DNA of 64,000 nucleotides from JBNLAN01 sp050302175 (GTDB lineage: Bacteria > Pseudomonadota > Zetaproteobacteria > Mariprofundales > Mariprofundaceae). A program made the position numbers and the translations under genes. Below the pieces are notes generated by a model. It was not told the DNA's origin and ran no database searches. It saw only the letters and a program-made list of their open reading frames with translations. The stretch covers positions 62,001 to 126,000 of the forward strand of contig JBNLAN010000009.1 in assembly GCA_050302175.1 (NCBI GenBank), in the 5' to 3' direction. This document shows, piece after piece, positions 28,950 to 37,681 of the stretch. Numbering within the stretch: the stretch's first letter is position 1; each line of letters starts with the position of its first letter.

Positions 28950-29291
28950 GTGAAAAAGCGCGGGGCTTTTGTGCAAAGAGCCAGGCGCTGGCTGCTCAGG
29001 AGCCTGATTGCGGTTGCTGTAGGCTGGATGGGGTTTGATGTGCTTTTCTCCGACCACGGTTATTTCACCTATCGCTCGGAAAAGGCGGAGTTGCAGAACC
29101 TGCGCGCTGAGCTTGCCGAACTGAAAACCAAACGGGAAAAGCTGGCAAAGGAAGTGCTGCGTCTGCGCAACGATCCGAAAGCGCTGGAAGAGCTTGTGCA
29201 CCGGGAACTGGGCTATGTTCACCCCGATGAGTACATGCTGATTATTCCGGAGGAGAAGAGTCCTTTGAAGGAAAACGATAAGCATGAGTGA
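28950..29291 (+). CDS. ftsB: Cell division protein FtsB (septum formation initiator family)
   Basis: A 113-residue bitopic protein: basic N terminus, one transmembrane helix (about residues 16-33, SLIAVAVGWMGFDVLF), then a coiled coil of heptads (AELQNLRAELAELKTKREKLAKE in part) and the NDPKALEELVHRELGYVHPDE motif of the DivIC/FtsB family. It bridges FtsL and FtsQ at the septum. GTG at 28950 is preferred, with TAGGGG 9 bases upstream; TTG at 28947 is the alternative. As in many proteobacteria it follows eno. Its end overlaps gltX by 8 bases. Confidence 0.9.
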   Translation: MKKRGAFVQRARRWLLRSLIAVAVGWMGFDVLFSDHGYFTYRSEKAELQNLRAELAELKTKREKLAKEVLRLRNDPKALEELVHRELGYVHPDEYMLIIPEEKSPLKENDKHE

Positions 29292-30666
29292 GGTCGTAAC
29301 CCGATTTGCCCCGAGCCCCACTGGGTTGCTTCATCTCGGCAATGTCCGTACCGCGCTGCTCAATTGGCTCTACGCAAGAAAACACGGTGGCCGCTTCCTG
29401 CTGCGTTTCGAAGATACCGATCGCGAGCGCTCGGAAAAAGAATTTATCGAGGCAATTCAACATGATCTGAATTGGTTGGGGCTTGCCTGGGACGGCGAAG
29501 TGCTGTTTCAGTCTTCGCATCACGACCGGCATCTGGAGGCACTCTCGGCCCTCTGCGAAAAGGATCTGGCCTACCGCTGCTTCTGCAGTGAGAGCCAGCT
29601 CGCCATCGACAGGAAACTGGCGGCCTCGCGCGGGCTTCCGCCGCGTTATGCTGGCCGCTGTCGCAAGCTGGGGAAAGACGAATCGGAGCTGTTGGCAGAG
29701 TCGCAGCCGTTTGTCTGGCGCCTCGCCGTGCACGATGCCTCCGGCGAAGTGGTGGTGCGCGACCAGTTGCGAAACGACGTGACTTTTGCGCGTGCCGATC
29801 TCGACGATCCGGTGGTGGTGCGCTCTGATGGCACTTTCACCTTCCTGCTACCCAACGCGATTGATGATGCGCTCGACGGTATTACCCATACACTCAGGGG
29901 TGACGATCATCTCACCAATTCGGCCTATCAGGTATGGTTGCTGGGAGCACTCGGCTATACGCCGCCCGTATACCTGCACCATGGCCTGCTGCTCTCCGAG
30001 TCTGGCAGTAAGCTCTCCAAGCGCACCGGAAGCCACAATATTGCTGAGCTGCGTGACGATGGGCTGTTTCCTGAGGCATTGTTGCAGGCGATGGCAAGAT
30101 TGGGTCACCCCAATATGCCGGACGAAGTGCTGGAGCCCGAACAGTTGGCGGAACATTTTGAGGCGCAGCATGTTTCCACCTCTTCGGTGCGCTGGTCGGA
30201 TGAGCCGATGTGGCGCTGGCATACCCGCATCCTGCATGCATTGCCGCCGGAGAAACTGGCGCCGTTGCTAGCTCAGTTTTTTCCGGGTGTGGATGAGGCT
30301 CGCCTGAGAGCATTTTCCACTTTGATCGAAGGCAATCTTTCCCGCATCGAGGAGGTTGAAGCTTATCGCCGCCTGTTCGATGTCGCCTCGCAACCGGATG
30401 GTGATGTGCTGGAGGTGGCACGGCAGGCCGGAGCGGAGTTTTATGCGCAGGCCATTCAGGCCTGGTCCGGTGCATCGGACTGGCGTAGCTGGACGGGTGA
30501 GGTTGGTAGGCTTACGGGTCAGAAGGGCAAGTCGCTGTTCATGCCGCTGCGCGTAGCACTGACCGGCTTGATGCATGGTCCGGAGATGAGTCATGTGGTG
30601 GAGTTTCTGGGCAAGGATGGTGTGCGCGAGCGGCTCGAGGATGTGATGGGGCGGATGGCGTCATGA
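29284..30666 (+). CDS. gltX: Glutamyl-tRNA synthetase
   Basis: A 460-residue class I synthetase. The HIGH-type motif is APSPTGLLHLGNVRTALLNW and the KMSKS counterpart is KLSKRTGSHN. A YRCFCSE segment occupies the zinc-knuckle region, though the pattern there is incomplete and it may not bind zinc. The C-terminal anticodon domain is short, consistent with the compact GluRS type. It charges tRNA-Glu and possibly tRNA-Gln; discriminating versus not cannot be decided by eye. It overlaps ftsB and cysS at its two ends. Confidence 0.95.
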   Translation: MSEVVTRFAPSPTGLLHLGNVRTALLNWLYARKHGGRFLLRFEDTDRERSEKEFIEAIQHDLNWLGLAWDGEVLFQSSHHDRHLEALSALCEKDLAYRCFCSESQLAIDRKLAASRGLPPRYAGRCRKLGKDESELLAESQPFVWRLAVHDASGEVVVRDQLRNDVTFARADLDDPVVVRSDGTFTFLLPNAIDDALDGITHTLRGDDHLTNSAYQVWLLGALGYTPPVYLHHGLLLSESGSKLSKRTGSHNIAELRDDGLFPEALLQAMARLGHPNMPDEVLEPEQLAEHFEAQHVSTSSVRWSDEPMWRWHTRILHALPPEKLAPLLAQFFPGVDEARLRAFSTLIEGNLSRIEEVEAYRRLFDVASQPDGDVLEVARQAGAEFYAQAIQAWSGASDWRSWTGEVGRLTGQKGKSLFMPLRVALTGLMHGPEMSHVVEFLGKDGVRERLEDVMGRMAS

Positions 30667-32042
30667 GCCTGTTTGTCTATAACACGCTTTCGAAAGCGAA
30701 AGAGGAGTTCAAGCCGCTCACGCCCGGCAAGGTGGGGATGTATGTTTGCGGCGTGACGGTGTACGACTACTGCCATGTCGGCCATGCGCGTGTGATGGTG
30801 GTGTTCGATATCGTTGATCGCTGGCTGAAAACTTCCGGATACGATGTGAATTACGTGCGCAATTTTACCGATGTGGACGACAAGATCATCAAGCGCGCCA
30901 ACGAAGCGGGAATCCCCCCGGAAAAACTGACCGCGCAAATGATCGAGGCCTTTTACGAAGATATGGATGCACTCGGTTGCTTGCGCCCCGAGCACGAGCC
31001 TCGCGCCACGCGCTACATGAGCGAGGTGATTGCAATGATCCGGCAGCTTGTCGAGCGCGGCTATGCCTATGTAGCCCCTTCAGGGGATGTGCTCTATTCG
31101 GTGCGTAAGTTCGAGGGGTACGGCAAGCTCTCCGGTAAAAATATCGATGAGCTCGAGTCCGGCAGCCGGGTCGAGGTGGATCAAGGTAAGCAGGACCCGC
31201 TCGATTTTGTATTGTGGAAAAGAGCGAAGCCCGGTGAGCCGTTGTGGCAATCGCCGTGGGGCGAGGGGCGGCCGGGATGGCATATCGAGTGTTCGGCCAT
31301 GAGCTGCGCACACTTGGGGGAGACGTTCGACATCCACGGTGGCGGCATGGATCTGAAGTTCCCGCATCATGAAAACGAGATTGCACAGGCAGTGGCGGCC
31401 AACGATGGCGGCTTTGCCCGCTACTGGCTGCATAACGGTTTTGTGAACATCAATGCCGAGAAGATGAGTAAGTCGCTCGGCAACTTTTTCACCATCCGCG
31501 AGGTGACCACAAAGTACCACCCCGAGGTTCTTCGTATGTTCATCCTGGGTACCCATTACCGTTCGCCGCTCGATTTTTCCGACGAGGCACTGGATGTTGC
31601 GAAAAACGGGCTGGATCGTTTGTACGAAACCCGTAGGCGTATCCAGAAGGCTGGCATCTCATTTATTGCAAAGGGTTCGGCGTTGCCCGAGGCCTTTGCC
31701 GTGGCCATGGATGACGATTTTAACACCCCGGAAGCTCTGGCTGAGTTGTTTCAGGCGTGCAAGGAGGTCAATCGCAAGCTTGATGAAGGCGGCGATGCGG
31801 GCGATGCTGTGTCGGCCATGGCGCAAATGGCGGGGTTGCTGGGGATCGTGCAGCAGGATGCGGAGAGCTGGTTTACCGCAGGCGATGTCGATGTCGAGCG
31901 CATTGAGACTTTGATTGCCGAGCGCAATGCGGCACGAAAAAACCGCGATTTTTCGCGGGCCGATGAGATTCGTGATGAGCTTTCATGCATGGGGATTGTG
32001 CTGGAAGACGGGGCAGGAGGAACGAGTTGGAAAAAGGCGTAA
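30663..32042 (+). CDS. cysS: Cysteinyl-tRNA synthetase
   Basis: A 459-residue class I synthetase. MYVCGVTVYDYCHVGHAR carries the zinc Cys and the HIGH motif; GWHIECSAMS and HGGGMDLKFPHHENEIAQ bring the remaining zinc ligands, and KMSKSLGNF is the signature loop. The ATG overlaps the gltX stop codon (ATGA), and the 3' end overlaps the next gene by 16 bases, tying this housekeeping gene to the nucleotide-sugar genes. Confidence 0.97.
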   Translation: MSLFVYNTLSKAKEEFKPLTPGKVGMYVCGVTVYDYCHVGHARVMVVFDIVDRWLKTSGYDVNYVRNFTDVDDKIIKRANEAGIPPEKLTAQMIEAFYEDMDALGCLRPEHEPRATRYMSEVIAMIRQLVERGYAYVAPSGDVLYSVRKFEGYGKLSGKNIDELESGSRVEVDQGKQDPLDFVLWKRAKPGEPLWQSPWGEGRPGWHIECSAMSCAHLGETFDIHGGGMDLKFPHHENEIAQAVAANDGGFARYWLHNGFVNINAEKMSKSLGNFFTIREVTTKYHPEVLRMFILGTHYRSPLDFSDEALDVAKNGLDRLYETRRRIQKAGISFIAKGSALPEAFAVAMDDDFNTPEALAELFQACKEVNRKLDEGGDAGDAVSAMAQMAGLLGIVQQDAESWFTAGDVDVERIETLIAERNAARKNRDFSRADEIRDELSCMGIVLEDGAGGTSWKKA

Positions 32043-33325
32043 GCGATATTCGCGTTGGCGTGGTAGGGCTCGGTTATGTCGGCCTGCCACTGGCGCTCGC
32101 CTTTGCCCGGGTGCTGTCGACGTTCGGTTTTGATCTCGATGCGAAAAAAGTGGCCGCATATGAGCAGGGTTACGACCCCACCGGGGAAATGGAGCCTGAA
32201 AAGTTTACTGCTGCGACTCAGCTGAGTGTCTCGACCACCCCTGAGGGATTGAAGAAGTGCAATCGTATCGTGGTGGCGGTGCCAACACCTATTGATGATG
32301 CACACCAGCCGGATTTGACGCCGGTGATACGCGCCAGCGAGACGGTTGGGAGCAATCTTTCGAAAGGCGCCATTGTGGTGTTCGAATCGACCGTCTATCC
32401 GGGGGTTACCGAGGAGATCTGCGTGCCGATTCTGGAGCGCGAATCCGGCCTGAAATGCGGCGCGGATTTTACGGTCGGTTATTCACCGGAGCGCGTCAAT
32501 CCGGGCGATAAGGTGCACCGGCTTGAAACCATCGTGAAGGTGGTTTCGGGTCAGGATGAAGCGACGCTTGAGGCGGTAGCACAGCTGTACGAGATGGTGA
32601 TCGAAGCGGGTGTGTATCGCGCGCCGAGCATCAAGGTGGCAGAGGCGGCCAAGGTGATCGAGAATACCCAACGCGATGTCAATATTGCACTGGTCAATGA
32701 ACTGGCCCTGACCTTTCACAAGCTCGGTATCGATACTATGCAGGTGCTGGAAGCGGCCGGAACCAAATGGAACTTCCTGCCGTTTCGTCCGGGGCTGGTC
32801 GGGGGGCACTGCATTGGTGTGGACCCCTATTACCTGACGCACCGGGCTGAGATTGCAGGATTCCGGCCCGAAGTGGTTAAGGCTGCGCGCTATATCAATG
32901 ACGGCATGGGGCGTTGGCTGGCCGAGCAGACCGTGGTTCAGATGATCCGTGCAGGGGTGACGATCAAGGGTGCGAAAGTCGGCGTGCTGGGACTGACCTT
33001 CAAGGAAAATTGTGCCGATCTGCGCAACTCCAAAGTGGTCGATACTGTGCGCGAACTGGAGTCGCTAGGCATTGAAGTACAGGTGCACGATCCGCTTGCC
33101 GATGCGGGGGAGGCTCTGGATGAATACGGCCTTGTTCTCGTCGGGCGGAAGGCGCTGAAGGAACTCGATGGATTGATATTGGCCGTGGCGCATCAGGAAT
33201 TCCGGGAGATGGGCATCGAGCAGATCGCAGGACTCTGCAAGCGCGGAGCGCCGGTGATGGATGTGAAGTGCATCCTGGATGTTGAAGCGGTGAAGAAAAC
33301 AGGCCTGTCGCTGTGGCGGTTGTAG
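32027..33325 (+). CDS. UDP-N-acetyl-hexosamine dehydrogenase (TviB/WbpA-type)
   Basis: A 432-residue NAD-dependent four-electron sugar dehydrogenase. The Rossmann loop is VGVVGLGYVGLPLALAF, the central region has VAEAAKVIENTQRDVNIALVNEL (in part), and the catalytic Cys is in GLVGGHCIGVDPYYL. The HCIGVDPYYL form with TKWNFLPFRPG before it matches dehydrogenases of UDP-GalNAc/UDP-GlcNAc (TviB, WbpO) better than UDP-glucose. It would make a UDP-hexosaminuronic acid. TTG at 32027 is used because AGGAGG (32015-32020) lies 6 bases upstream, inside the end of cysS. Confidence 0.87.
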   Translation: MEKGVSDIRVGVVGLGYVGLPLALAFARVLSTFGFDLDAKKVAAYEQGYDPTGEMEPEKFTAATQLSVSTTPEGLKKCNRIVVAVPTPIDDAHQPDLTPVIRASETVGSNLSKGAIVVFESTVYPGVTEEICVPILERESGLKCGADFTVGYSPERVNPGDKVHRLETIVKVVSGQDEATLEAVAQLYEMVIEAGVYRAPSIKVAEAAKVIENTQRDVNIALVNELALTFHKLGIDTMQVLEAAGTKWNFLPFRPGLVGGHCIGVDPYYLTHRAEIAGFRPEVVKAARYINDGMGRWLAEQTVVQMIRAGVTIKGAKVGVLGLTFKENCADLRNSKVVDTVRELESLGIEVQVHDPLADAGEALDEYGLVLVGRKALKELDGLILAVAHQEFREMGIEQIAGLCKRGAPVMDVKCILDVEAVKKTGLSLWRL

Positions 33326-33337
33326 CAGGGAGTTGAT

Positions 33338-33886
33338 GTGAGTAAGAAGGGATTCTGCCTCTGGTTTACGGGGCTGTCGGGTGCAGGCAAGAGCACGGTC
33401 AGCGGCGCGGTACATCATGCGCTCAAAGAGCGCGGCATTACCAATGTCGAGTTGCTGGACGGCGATGAGGTGCGCACGCATTTGACCAAAGGTCTCGGCT
33501 TTTCGAAAGAGGATCGCGACACCAATGTGCTGCGTATCGGCTGGGTTTGCCAGCTGCTTGCCAAGCACGGCGTGCCCTGCATGACGGCGGCGATTTCTCC
33601 CTATCGTGATATTCGGGCAAATGTGCGGGAAATGGTGGAGTCGGCGGCGGGTAAGGGAGCGTTTATCGAAGTCTTTGTGAATGCCAGTGTCGAAGAGTGT
33701 GCCCGGCGCGATGTGAAGGGTCTCTATGCCAAGGCGATGGCAGGAGAGATTCCACAGTTCACCGGCGTTTCCGATCCTTATGAAGCGCCCGAGCATCCTG
33801 AAATCGAACTACTCACAGCCGATGAGGCACTGGAAGAGAGTGCTGCCAAGGTGATTGCATATCTCGAGAAAAAGGGGCTGATTTAG
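33338..33886 (+). CDS. cysC: Adenylylsulfate kinase
   Basis: A 182-residue APS kinase. GLSGAGKSTVS is the P-loop, LLDGDEVRTHL and GFSKEDRDTNVLRIG bind APS, and FVNASVEECARRDVKGLYAKA is the lid region. It makes PAPS, the sulfate donor for sulfotransferases and for assimilation. GTG at 33338. No sulfate adenylyltransferase or sulfotransferase is in the window. Its place between a UDP-sugar dehydrogenase and manC suggests, but does not show, a role in sulfating a surface glycan. Confidence 0.93.
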   Translation: MSKKGFCLWFTGLSGAGKSTVSGAVHHALKERGITNVELLDGDEVRTHLTKGLGFSKEDRDTNVLRIGWVCQLLAKHGVPCMTAAISPYRDIRANVREMVESAAGKGAFIEVFVNASVEECARRDVKGLYAKAMAGEIPQFTGVSDPYEAPEHPEIELLTADEALEESAAKVIAYLEKKGLI

Positions 33887-35295
33887 TGGCGCTGGCGATA
33901 CAGGCGGTGATTCTGGCAGGCGGTTCCGGCACACGACTATGGCCGCTCTCCCGCCAGCAGCTTCCGAAGCAGTTTCTGCGGCTGGAAGGGGCTGAGACCT
34001 TGCTTGGTGCCACGGTCAGCCGTCTGGCCCCGGTCGTCGATCCTGCTGACGTCTGGGTGGTGACCAACGAGGCGCTCGCAACCGGTGAGGCCTACGATCA
34101 TCTTCATCAGTTCAAAACCATTCTTGAACCTGTAGGGCGCAACACTGCACCGGCGATTGCGCTGGCGGCAGCGCGGATCGAGGAGGAAGTTGGCGATGCA
34201 CTGATGCTGGTGCTGCCAGCCGATCATATTATCCGCAATGTTCCCGCCTTTCACGAATGTTTGCGCCATGCGATGGCAGCGGCGGAATCCGGTCGGCTGG
34301 TGACTTTCGGAATTGTGCCTGCGCATGCCGAGACCGGCTTCGGCTATATTCAATCGCGCGGTGAAGGTGAAGTGCGCGAAGTGGCTCGTTTTGTCGAAAA
34401 ACCGGACCAGACAACGGCAGAAGACATGGTGGCGAGCGGCGATTATTTCTGGAATTCCGGCATGTTTGTCTGGAAGGCTTCGACGATTCTGGCGGAAGTG
34501 CGCGCGCATTTGCCGGAGGTGGCGGCTGTTATTGACGATATGCGCGAAGCATGGCGAAAGGGTGACGACTGGCAGGAAACGGTGCGCCAGCAGTTTCACC
34601 ATATGCCTTCCATCTCAATTGATTACGGTGTGCTGGAGCGATCTTCCAACGTCAGTTTGGTGCCGGCCGATATCGCCTGGTCGGACGTCGGTAGCTGGGA
34701 TGCGGTATTCGACTTATCGGACAAGGATACCGGAGGCAATGCCATTGCAGGCAATGTGGCTGCAATCGATTGCAAAAATACTTTGATACGTAGCGAATCG
34801 CGTCTGGTAGCGGCGGTAGGGCTGGAGGACGTGATCGTCGTCGAGACGCCGGATGCACTTTTGGTGATGAAGCGCGGCGATAGTCAGCGGGTACGCGAGG
34901 CGGTGGAGGCGGTGAAAGCAAAAGGCGGTCGCGAGCATATCGAGCATCGCACCGTGCGCAGGCCCTGGGGTAGTTATACCGTGCTTGAGGGGCACAACGC
35001 CGGCTACAAGCTCAAACGTATCGATGTGAAACCGGGACAAGCACTAAGTTTACAGAGACATGCCAAGCGTTCCGAACACTGGGTGGTGGTTTCAGGGGTT
35101 GCTACGGTTACCAACGGCGAGAAACAGTTCGAAGTGGATGCCAACGAGAGCACCTATATTCCAATCGGAACCATGCACCGCCTGGAAAACCGAAGCAGCG
35201 AGCCGCTACAGATTATCGAGGTGCAGGTGGGAAAATATCTGGGCGAAGACGACATTGAGCGCTTCGATGATATTTACAGGAGGGGAATGGCATGA
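33886..35295 (+). CDS. manC: Mannose-1-phosphate guanylyltransferase / mannose-6-phosphate isomerase
   Basis: A 469-residue bifunctional protein. The N-terminal nucleotidyltransferase has LAGGSGTRLWPLSRQQLPKQF (in part GGSGTRLWPLSR) and FVEKPD; the C-terminal cupin isomerase has GQALSLQRHAKRSEHWVVVSG (in part LQRHAKRSEHW). It supplies GDP-mannose from mannose 1-phosphate. GTG at 33886 overlaps the last base of the cysC stop. GDP-mannose users (Gmd, mannosyltransferases) and the phosphomannomutase are not in the window. Confidence 0.95.
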   Translation: MALAIQAVILAGGSGTRLWPLSRQQLPKQFLRLEGAETLLGATVSRLAPVVDPADVWVVTNEALATGEAYDHLHQFKTILEPVGRNTAPAIALAAARIEEEVGDALMLVLPADHIIRNVPAFHECLRHAMAAAESGRLVTFGIVPAHAETGFGYIQSRGEGEVREVARFVEKPDQTTAEDMVASGDYFWNSGMFVWKASTILAEVRAHLPEVAAVIDDMREAWRKGDDWQETVRQQFHHMPSISIDYGVLERSSNVSLVPADIAWSDVGSWDAVFDLSDKDTGGNAIAGNVAAIDCKNTLIRSESRLVAAVGLEDVIVVETPDALLVMKRGDSQRVREAVEAVKAKGGREHIEHRTVRRPWGSYTVLEGHNAGYKLKRIDVKPGQALSLQRHAKRSEHWVVVSGVATVTNGEKQFEVDANESTYIPIGTMHRLENRSSEPLQIIEVQVGKYLGEDDIERFDDIYRRGMA

Positions 35296-36161
35296 AGGGA
35301 ATCATTCTCGCAGGTGGTTCCGGCACCAGGCTCCATCCGATTACACTGGCAGTCAGCAAACAGTTGATGCCGGTCTACGACAAGCCGATGATCTACTATC
35401 CGCTCTCCACACTGATGCTGGCCGGTATTCGCGATATTCTGATCATCTCCACCCCGCACGATCTGCCGCTCTTCGAACGTCTTCTGGGCGATGGGGCTGA
35501 TTGGGGATGCTCGTTTTCGTATGCGGTGCAGCCGGAACCGAAAGGATTGGCCGAGGCCTTTACCATTGGCCGGGAGTTCGTCGGAAATTCTTCTGTTTCA
35601 CTCATTCTGGGTGACAATATCTTTTTTGCTCAGGGGCTGCCGAAACAGTTGCAGTCGGCAGCGGAACGTGTCGATGGAGCAACCGTTTTCTGTTATCAGG
35701 TAACCGATCCGGAGCGGTATGGCGTTGCCGAACTGGATACAGAGTGGCGTGTACTTTCTCTGGAAGAGAAGCCAAAGCGTCCCAAGTCGCGCTGGGCTGT
35801 GACCGGCCTCTATTTCTACGATAATTCGGTGCTGGATATTGTGGATGCCGTTAAACCATCGGCACGCGGTGAATTGGAGATTACTTGTATCAATCGCGAG
35901 TACCTGCAGCAGGGAAAGTTGCATGCGGAGTTGCTGGGGCGCGGCGCTGCCTGGCTCGATACCGGTACGCACGACTCATTGATGGAGGCCTCACAATTCG
36001 TCGAGGTGATTGAGCGAAGGCAGGGGATGAAAATCGGTAGCCCCGAAGAGGTGGCCTGGCGTATGGGTTATATTGATAATGCACAGCTGCTGAAGCTGGG
36101 GAAAGCCTTAAAGAAAAACGAGTATGGCCATTACCTCGAATCGTTGCTGGAAAATTTCTGA
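35292..36161 (+). CDS. rmlA: Glucose-1-phosphate thymidylyltransferase
   Basis: A 289-residue RmlA. GGSGTRLHPITLAVSKQLMP and PVYDKPMIYYPLSTLMLAGI are family hallmarks, with EEKPKRPKSRWAVTGLYFYD further on. It makes dTDP-glucose from dTTP and glucose 1-phosphate. The ATG overlaps the manC stop codon (ATGA) and its own stop shares one base with rmlB. Confidence 0.96.
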   Translation: MKGIILAGGSGTRLHPITLAVSKQLMPVYDKPMIYYPLSTLMLAGIRDILIISTPHDLPLFERLLGDGADWGCSFSYAVQPEPKGLAEAFTIGREFVGNSSVSLILGDNIFFAQGLPKQLQSAAERVDGATVFCYQVTDPERYGVAELDTEWRVLSLEEKPKRPKSRWAVTGLYFYDNSVLDIVDAVKPSARGELEITCINREYLQQGKLHAELLGRGAAWLDTGTHDSLMEASQFVEVIERRQGMKIGSPEEVAWRMGYIDNAQLLKLGKALKKNEYGHYLESLLENF

Positions 36162-37177
36162 TGGCATATCGACCGCGTTCGCTGCTGGTTACCGGTGGAG
36201 CCGGGTTTATAGGCTGTAATTTCGTTCGCTACATATTGGAAACAGATTCCAATATAAAAATCATAAATCTTGATGCGCTAACTTATGCGGGCTCATTGGG
36301 AAACCTCAAGGGGTTGCCAGACGAGTCGCGTCATGCCTTTGTGCAGGGTGATATTTGCGATCGCGCCTTGCTTGATCGTTTGTTGCGCGAGCATGAAATC
36401 GACACCATTGTCCATTTTGCAGCTGAGAGTCATGTCGATAACTCCATTGCCAGTCCGGAAGTGTTCGTGAGCACCAATGTGCTTGGCACCTTCACACTGC
36501 TCGAGGCTGCTCGTAGCTACTGGCAGACGGAGAGGGGGTGGAACGCAAATGAGTGCCGTTTTCACCACATCTCCACCGACGAGGTGTACGGCACGCTGGC
36601 GTCCGATGATCCCGCTTTTTCCGAAATCACTCCCTATGCTCCGAATTCGCCCTATTCGGCCAGCAAGGCCGGATCCGACCATCTGGTACGCGCCTGGTTT
36701 CACACCTACAAATTGCCGGTGACAACGAGTAATTGTTCGAATAACTACGGGCCGTTTCAGCATGCAGAAAAGTTTATCCCCACGGTGATCCGCGCCTGCT
36801 TGGAGCAGAAGCCCATTCCTGTTTACGGCGACGGCAGCAATATCCGCGACTGGCTCTATGTGCGCGACCACTGTTCGGGCGTCGACAGCGTCGTTCGCCG
36901 TGGCAAACTGGGAGAGACCTACAACATCGGAGGCATCAACGAGTGGAAGAATATCGATATTTGCCGGCTGATTTGCCGTTTACTCGACGAGTATCGCCCT
37001 GAGGACGCACCACATGAAAAATTAATCTCATTCGTCAAGGACCGTCCCGGGCACGACTGGCGTTATGCCATCAATGCCGGGAAAATGAGTAGCGAACTTG
37101 GCTGGAAGCCAGCCGAGTCTTTCGAGAGTGGCATTCGTAAGACAGTGGAGTGGTATTTGGAGCAGGCAGACTTTTGA
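36161..37177 (+). CDS. rmlB: dTDP-glucose 4,6-dehydratase
   Basis: A 338-residue extended SDR. TGGAGFIGCNFVRYI binds NAD, HISTDEVYGTL and YSASKAGSDHLV carry the Asp/Glu and Tyr/Lys of the active site, and SNCSNNYGPFQHAEKFIP completes the family pattern. It gives dTDP-4-keto-6-deoxyglucose. No rmlC is present in the window; the only RmlD-like gene comes one gene later and is divergent in sequence. Confidence 0.96.
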   Translation: MAYRPRSLLVTGGAGFIGCNFVRYILETDSNIKIINLDALTYAGSLGNLKGLPDESRHAFVQGDICDRALLDRLLREHEIDTIVHFAAESHVDNSIASPEVFVSTNVLGTFTLLEAARSYWQTERGWNANECRFHHISTDEVYGTLASDDPAFSEITPYAPNSPYSASKAGSDHLVRAWFHTYKLPVTTSNCSNNYGPFQHAEKFIPTVIRACLEQKPIPVYGDGSNIRDWLYVRDHCSGVDSVVRRGKLGETYNIGGINEWKNIDICRLICRLLDEYRPEDAPHEKLISFVKDRPGHDWRYAINAGKMSSELGWKPAESFESGIRKTVEWYLEQADF

Positions 37178-37189
37178 TTTCACTGTGCT

Positions 37190-37204
37190 TGACAGTACCT
37201 GTCA
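37190..37204. promoter_or_regulatory. Palindrome TGACAG-TAC-CTGTCA
   Basis: A perfect 6-base inverted repeat with a 3-base centre, 13 bases after rmlB. It overlaps TTGACA (37189-37194), a consensus -35; a poorer TTGTAT lies 17 bases on at 37212-37217. It could be an operator over the promoter of the regulator gene that follows. Confidence 0.5.
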
Positions 37205-37215
37205 CCCCATGTTGT

Positions 37216-37587
37216 ATGCGCGTTCATATGATGAACGCACCAAGATTTGACGATACGACAAGCTACGGGCTACTGAAAAGGCTGGAAGAAAATCCGAGCC
37301 TATCGCAACGTGAACTCGCCAGGCAGTTGGGAGTCAGTCTAGGTAAGGTAAATTTTTGTCTGAAAGCTTTGGTAGAAAAAGGTTCCCTAAAAGTCAGGAA
37401 TTTCCGGAACAATCAAAATAAGCGCGCATATGCCTATCTTCTTACACCTAGGGGTTTAGAGGAGAAAGCGAGGCTTACCGTGGCTTTTCTTCGTATAAAA
37501 ACTGCTGAATATGAGCAGTTGAAAGCTGAGATTGAGGCCCTGAAAGATGATGTTAAACGCGAAGGGCTACCACTGAATACAGAATGA
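37216..37587 (+). CDS. MarR family EPS-associated transcriptional regulator
   Basis: A 123-residue winged-helix protein. SLSQRELARQLGVSLGKVNFCLKALVEKG (in part RELARQLGVSLGKVNFC) is the DNA-binding helix-turn-helix, followed by a wing with RNFRNNQNKRAYAYLLTPRG and a C-terminal coiled coil. This matches the small regulator seen beside exopolysaccharide loci in exosortase-containing bacteria. ATG codons at 37216, 37228 and 37231 are all possible and none has a Shine-Dalgarno; 37231 gives the most typical length. It probably controls the adjoining glycan genes and itself through the palindromes at its start. Confidence 0.85.
   Translation: MRVHMMNAPRFDDTTSYGLLKRLEENPSLSQRELARQLGVSLGKVNFCLKALVEKGSLKVRNFRNNQNKRAYAYLLTPRGLEEKARLTVAFLRIKTAEYEQLKAEIEALKDDVKREGLPLNTE
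37220..37238. promoter_or_regulatory. Palindrome over regulator start codons
   Basis: GCGTTCAT-ATG-ATGAACGC, a perfect 8-base inverted repeat. It contains two of the possible ATG starts of the EPS-type regulator, so a dimer bound here, or a hairpin in the mRNA, would block expression. Confidence 0.45.
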
Positions 37588-37646
37588 ATAATATTTGGCT
37601 TTGCACCAACTCAGGCGCGCCTATGAACTTTTGTGGCATGCACAGG

Positions 37647-37676
37647 AGAGATGATCTCTTACCATCCTTTTATGGT
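37647..37676 (+). other. Two small hairpins before the reductase gene
   Basis: AGAGAT-G-ATCTCT (37647-37659) and ACCAT-6-ATGGT (37661-37676) lie in the 94-base gap, just upstream of the ATG at 37682. They have no T-tract. They may be operators or leader structure; no known element such as JUMPstart was recognised. Confidence 0.3.
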
Positions 37677-37681
37677 GGTCT

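Noticed and set aside
37588..37681. JUMPstart/ops element before the polysaccharide genes
   Set aside because: No GGCGGTAG core is present; only small hairpins are seen.
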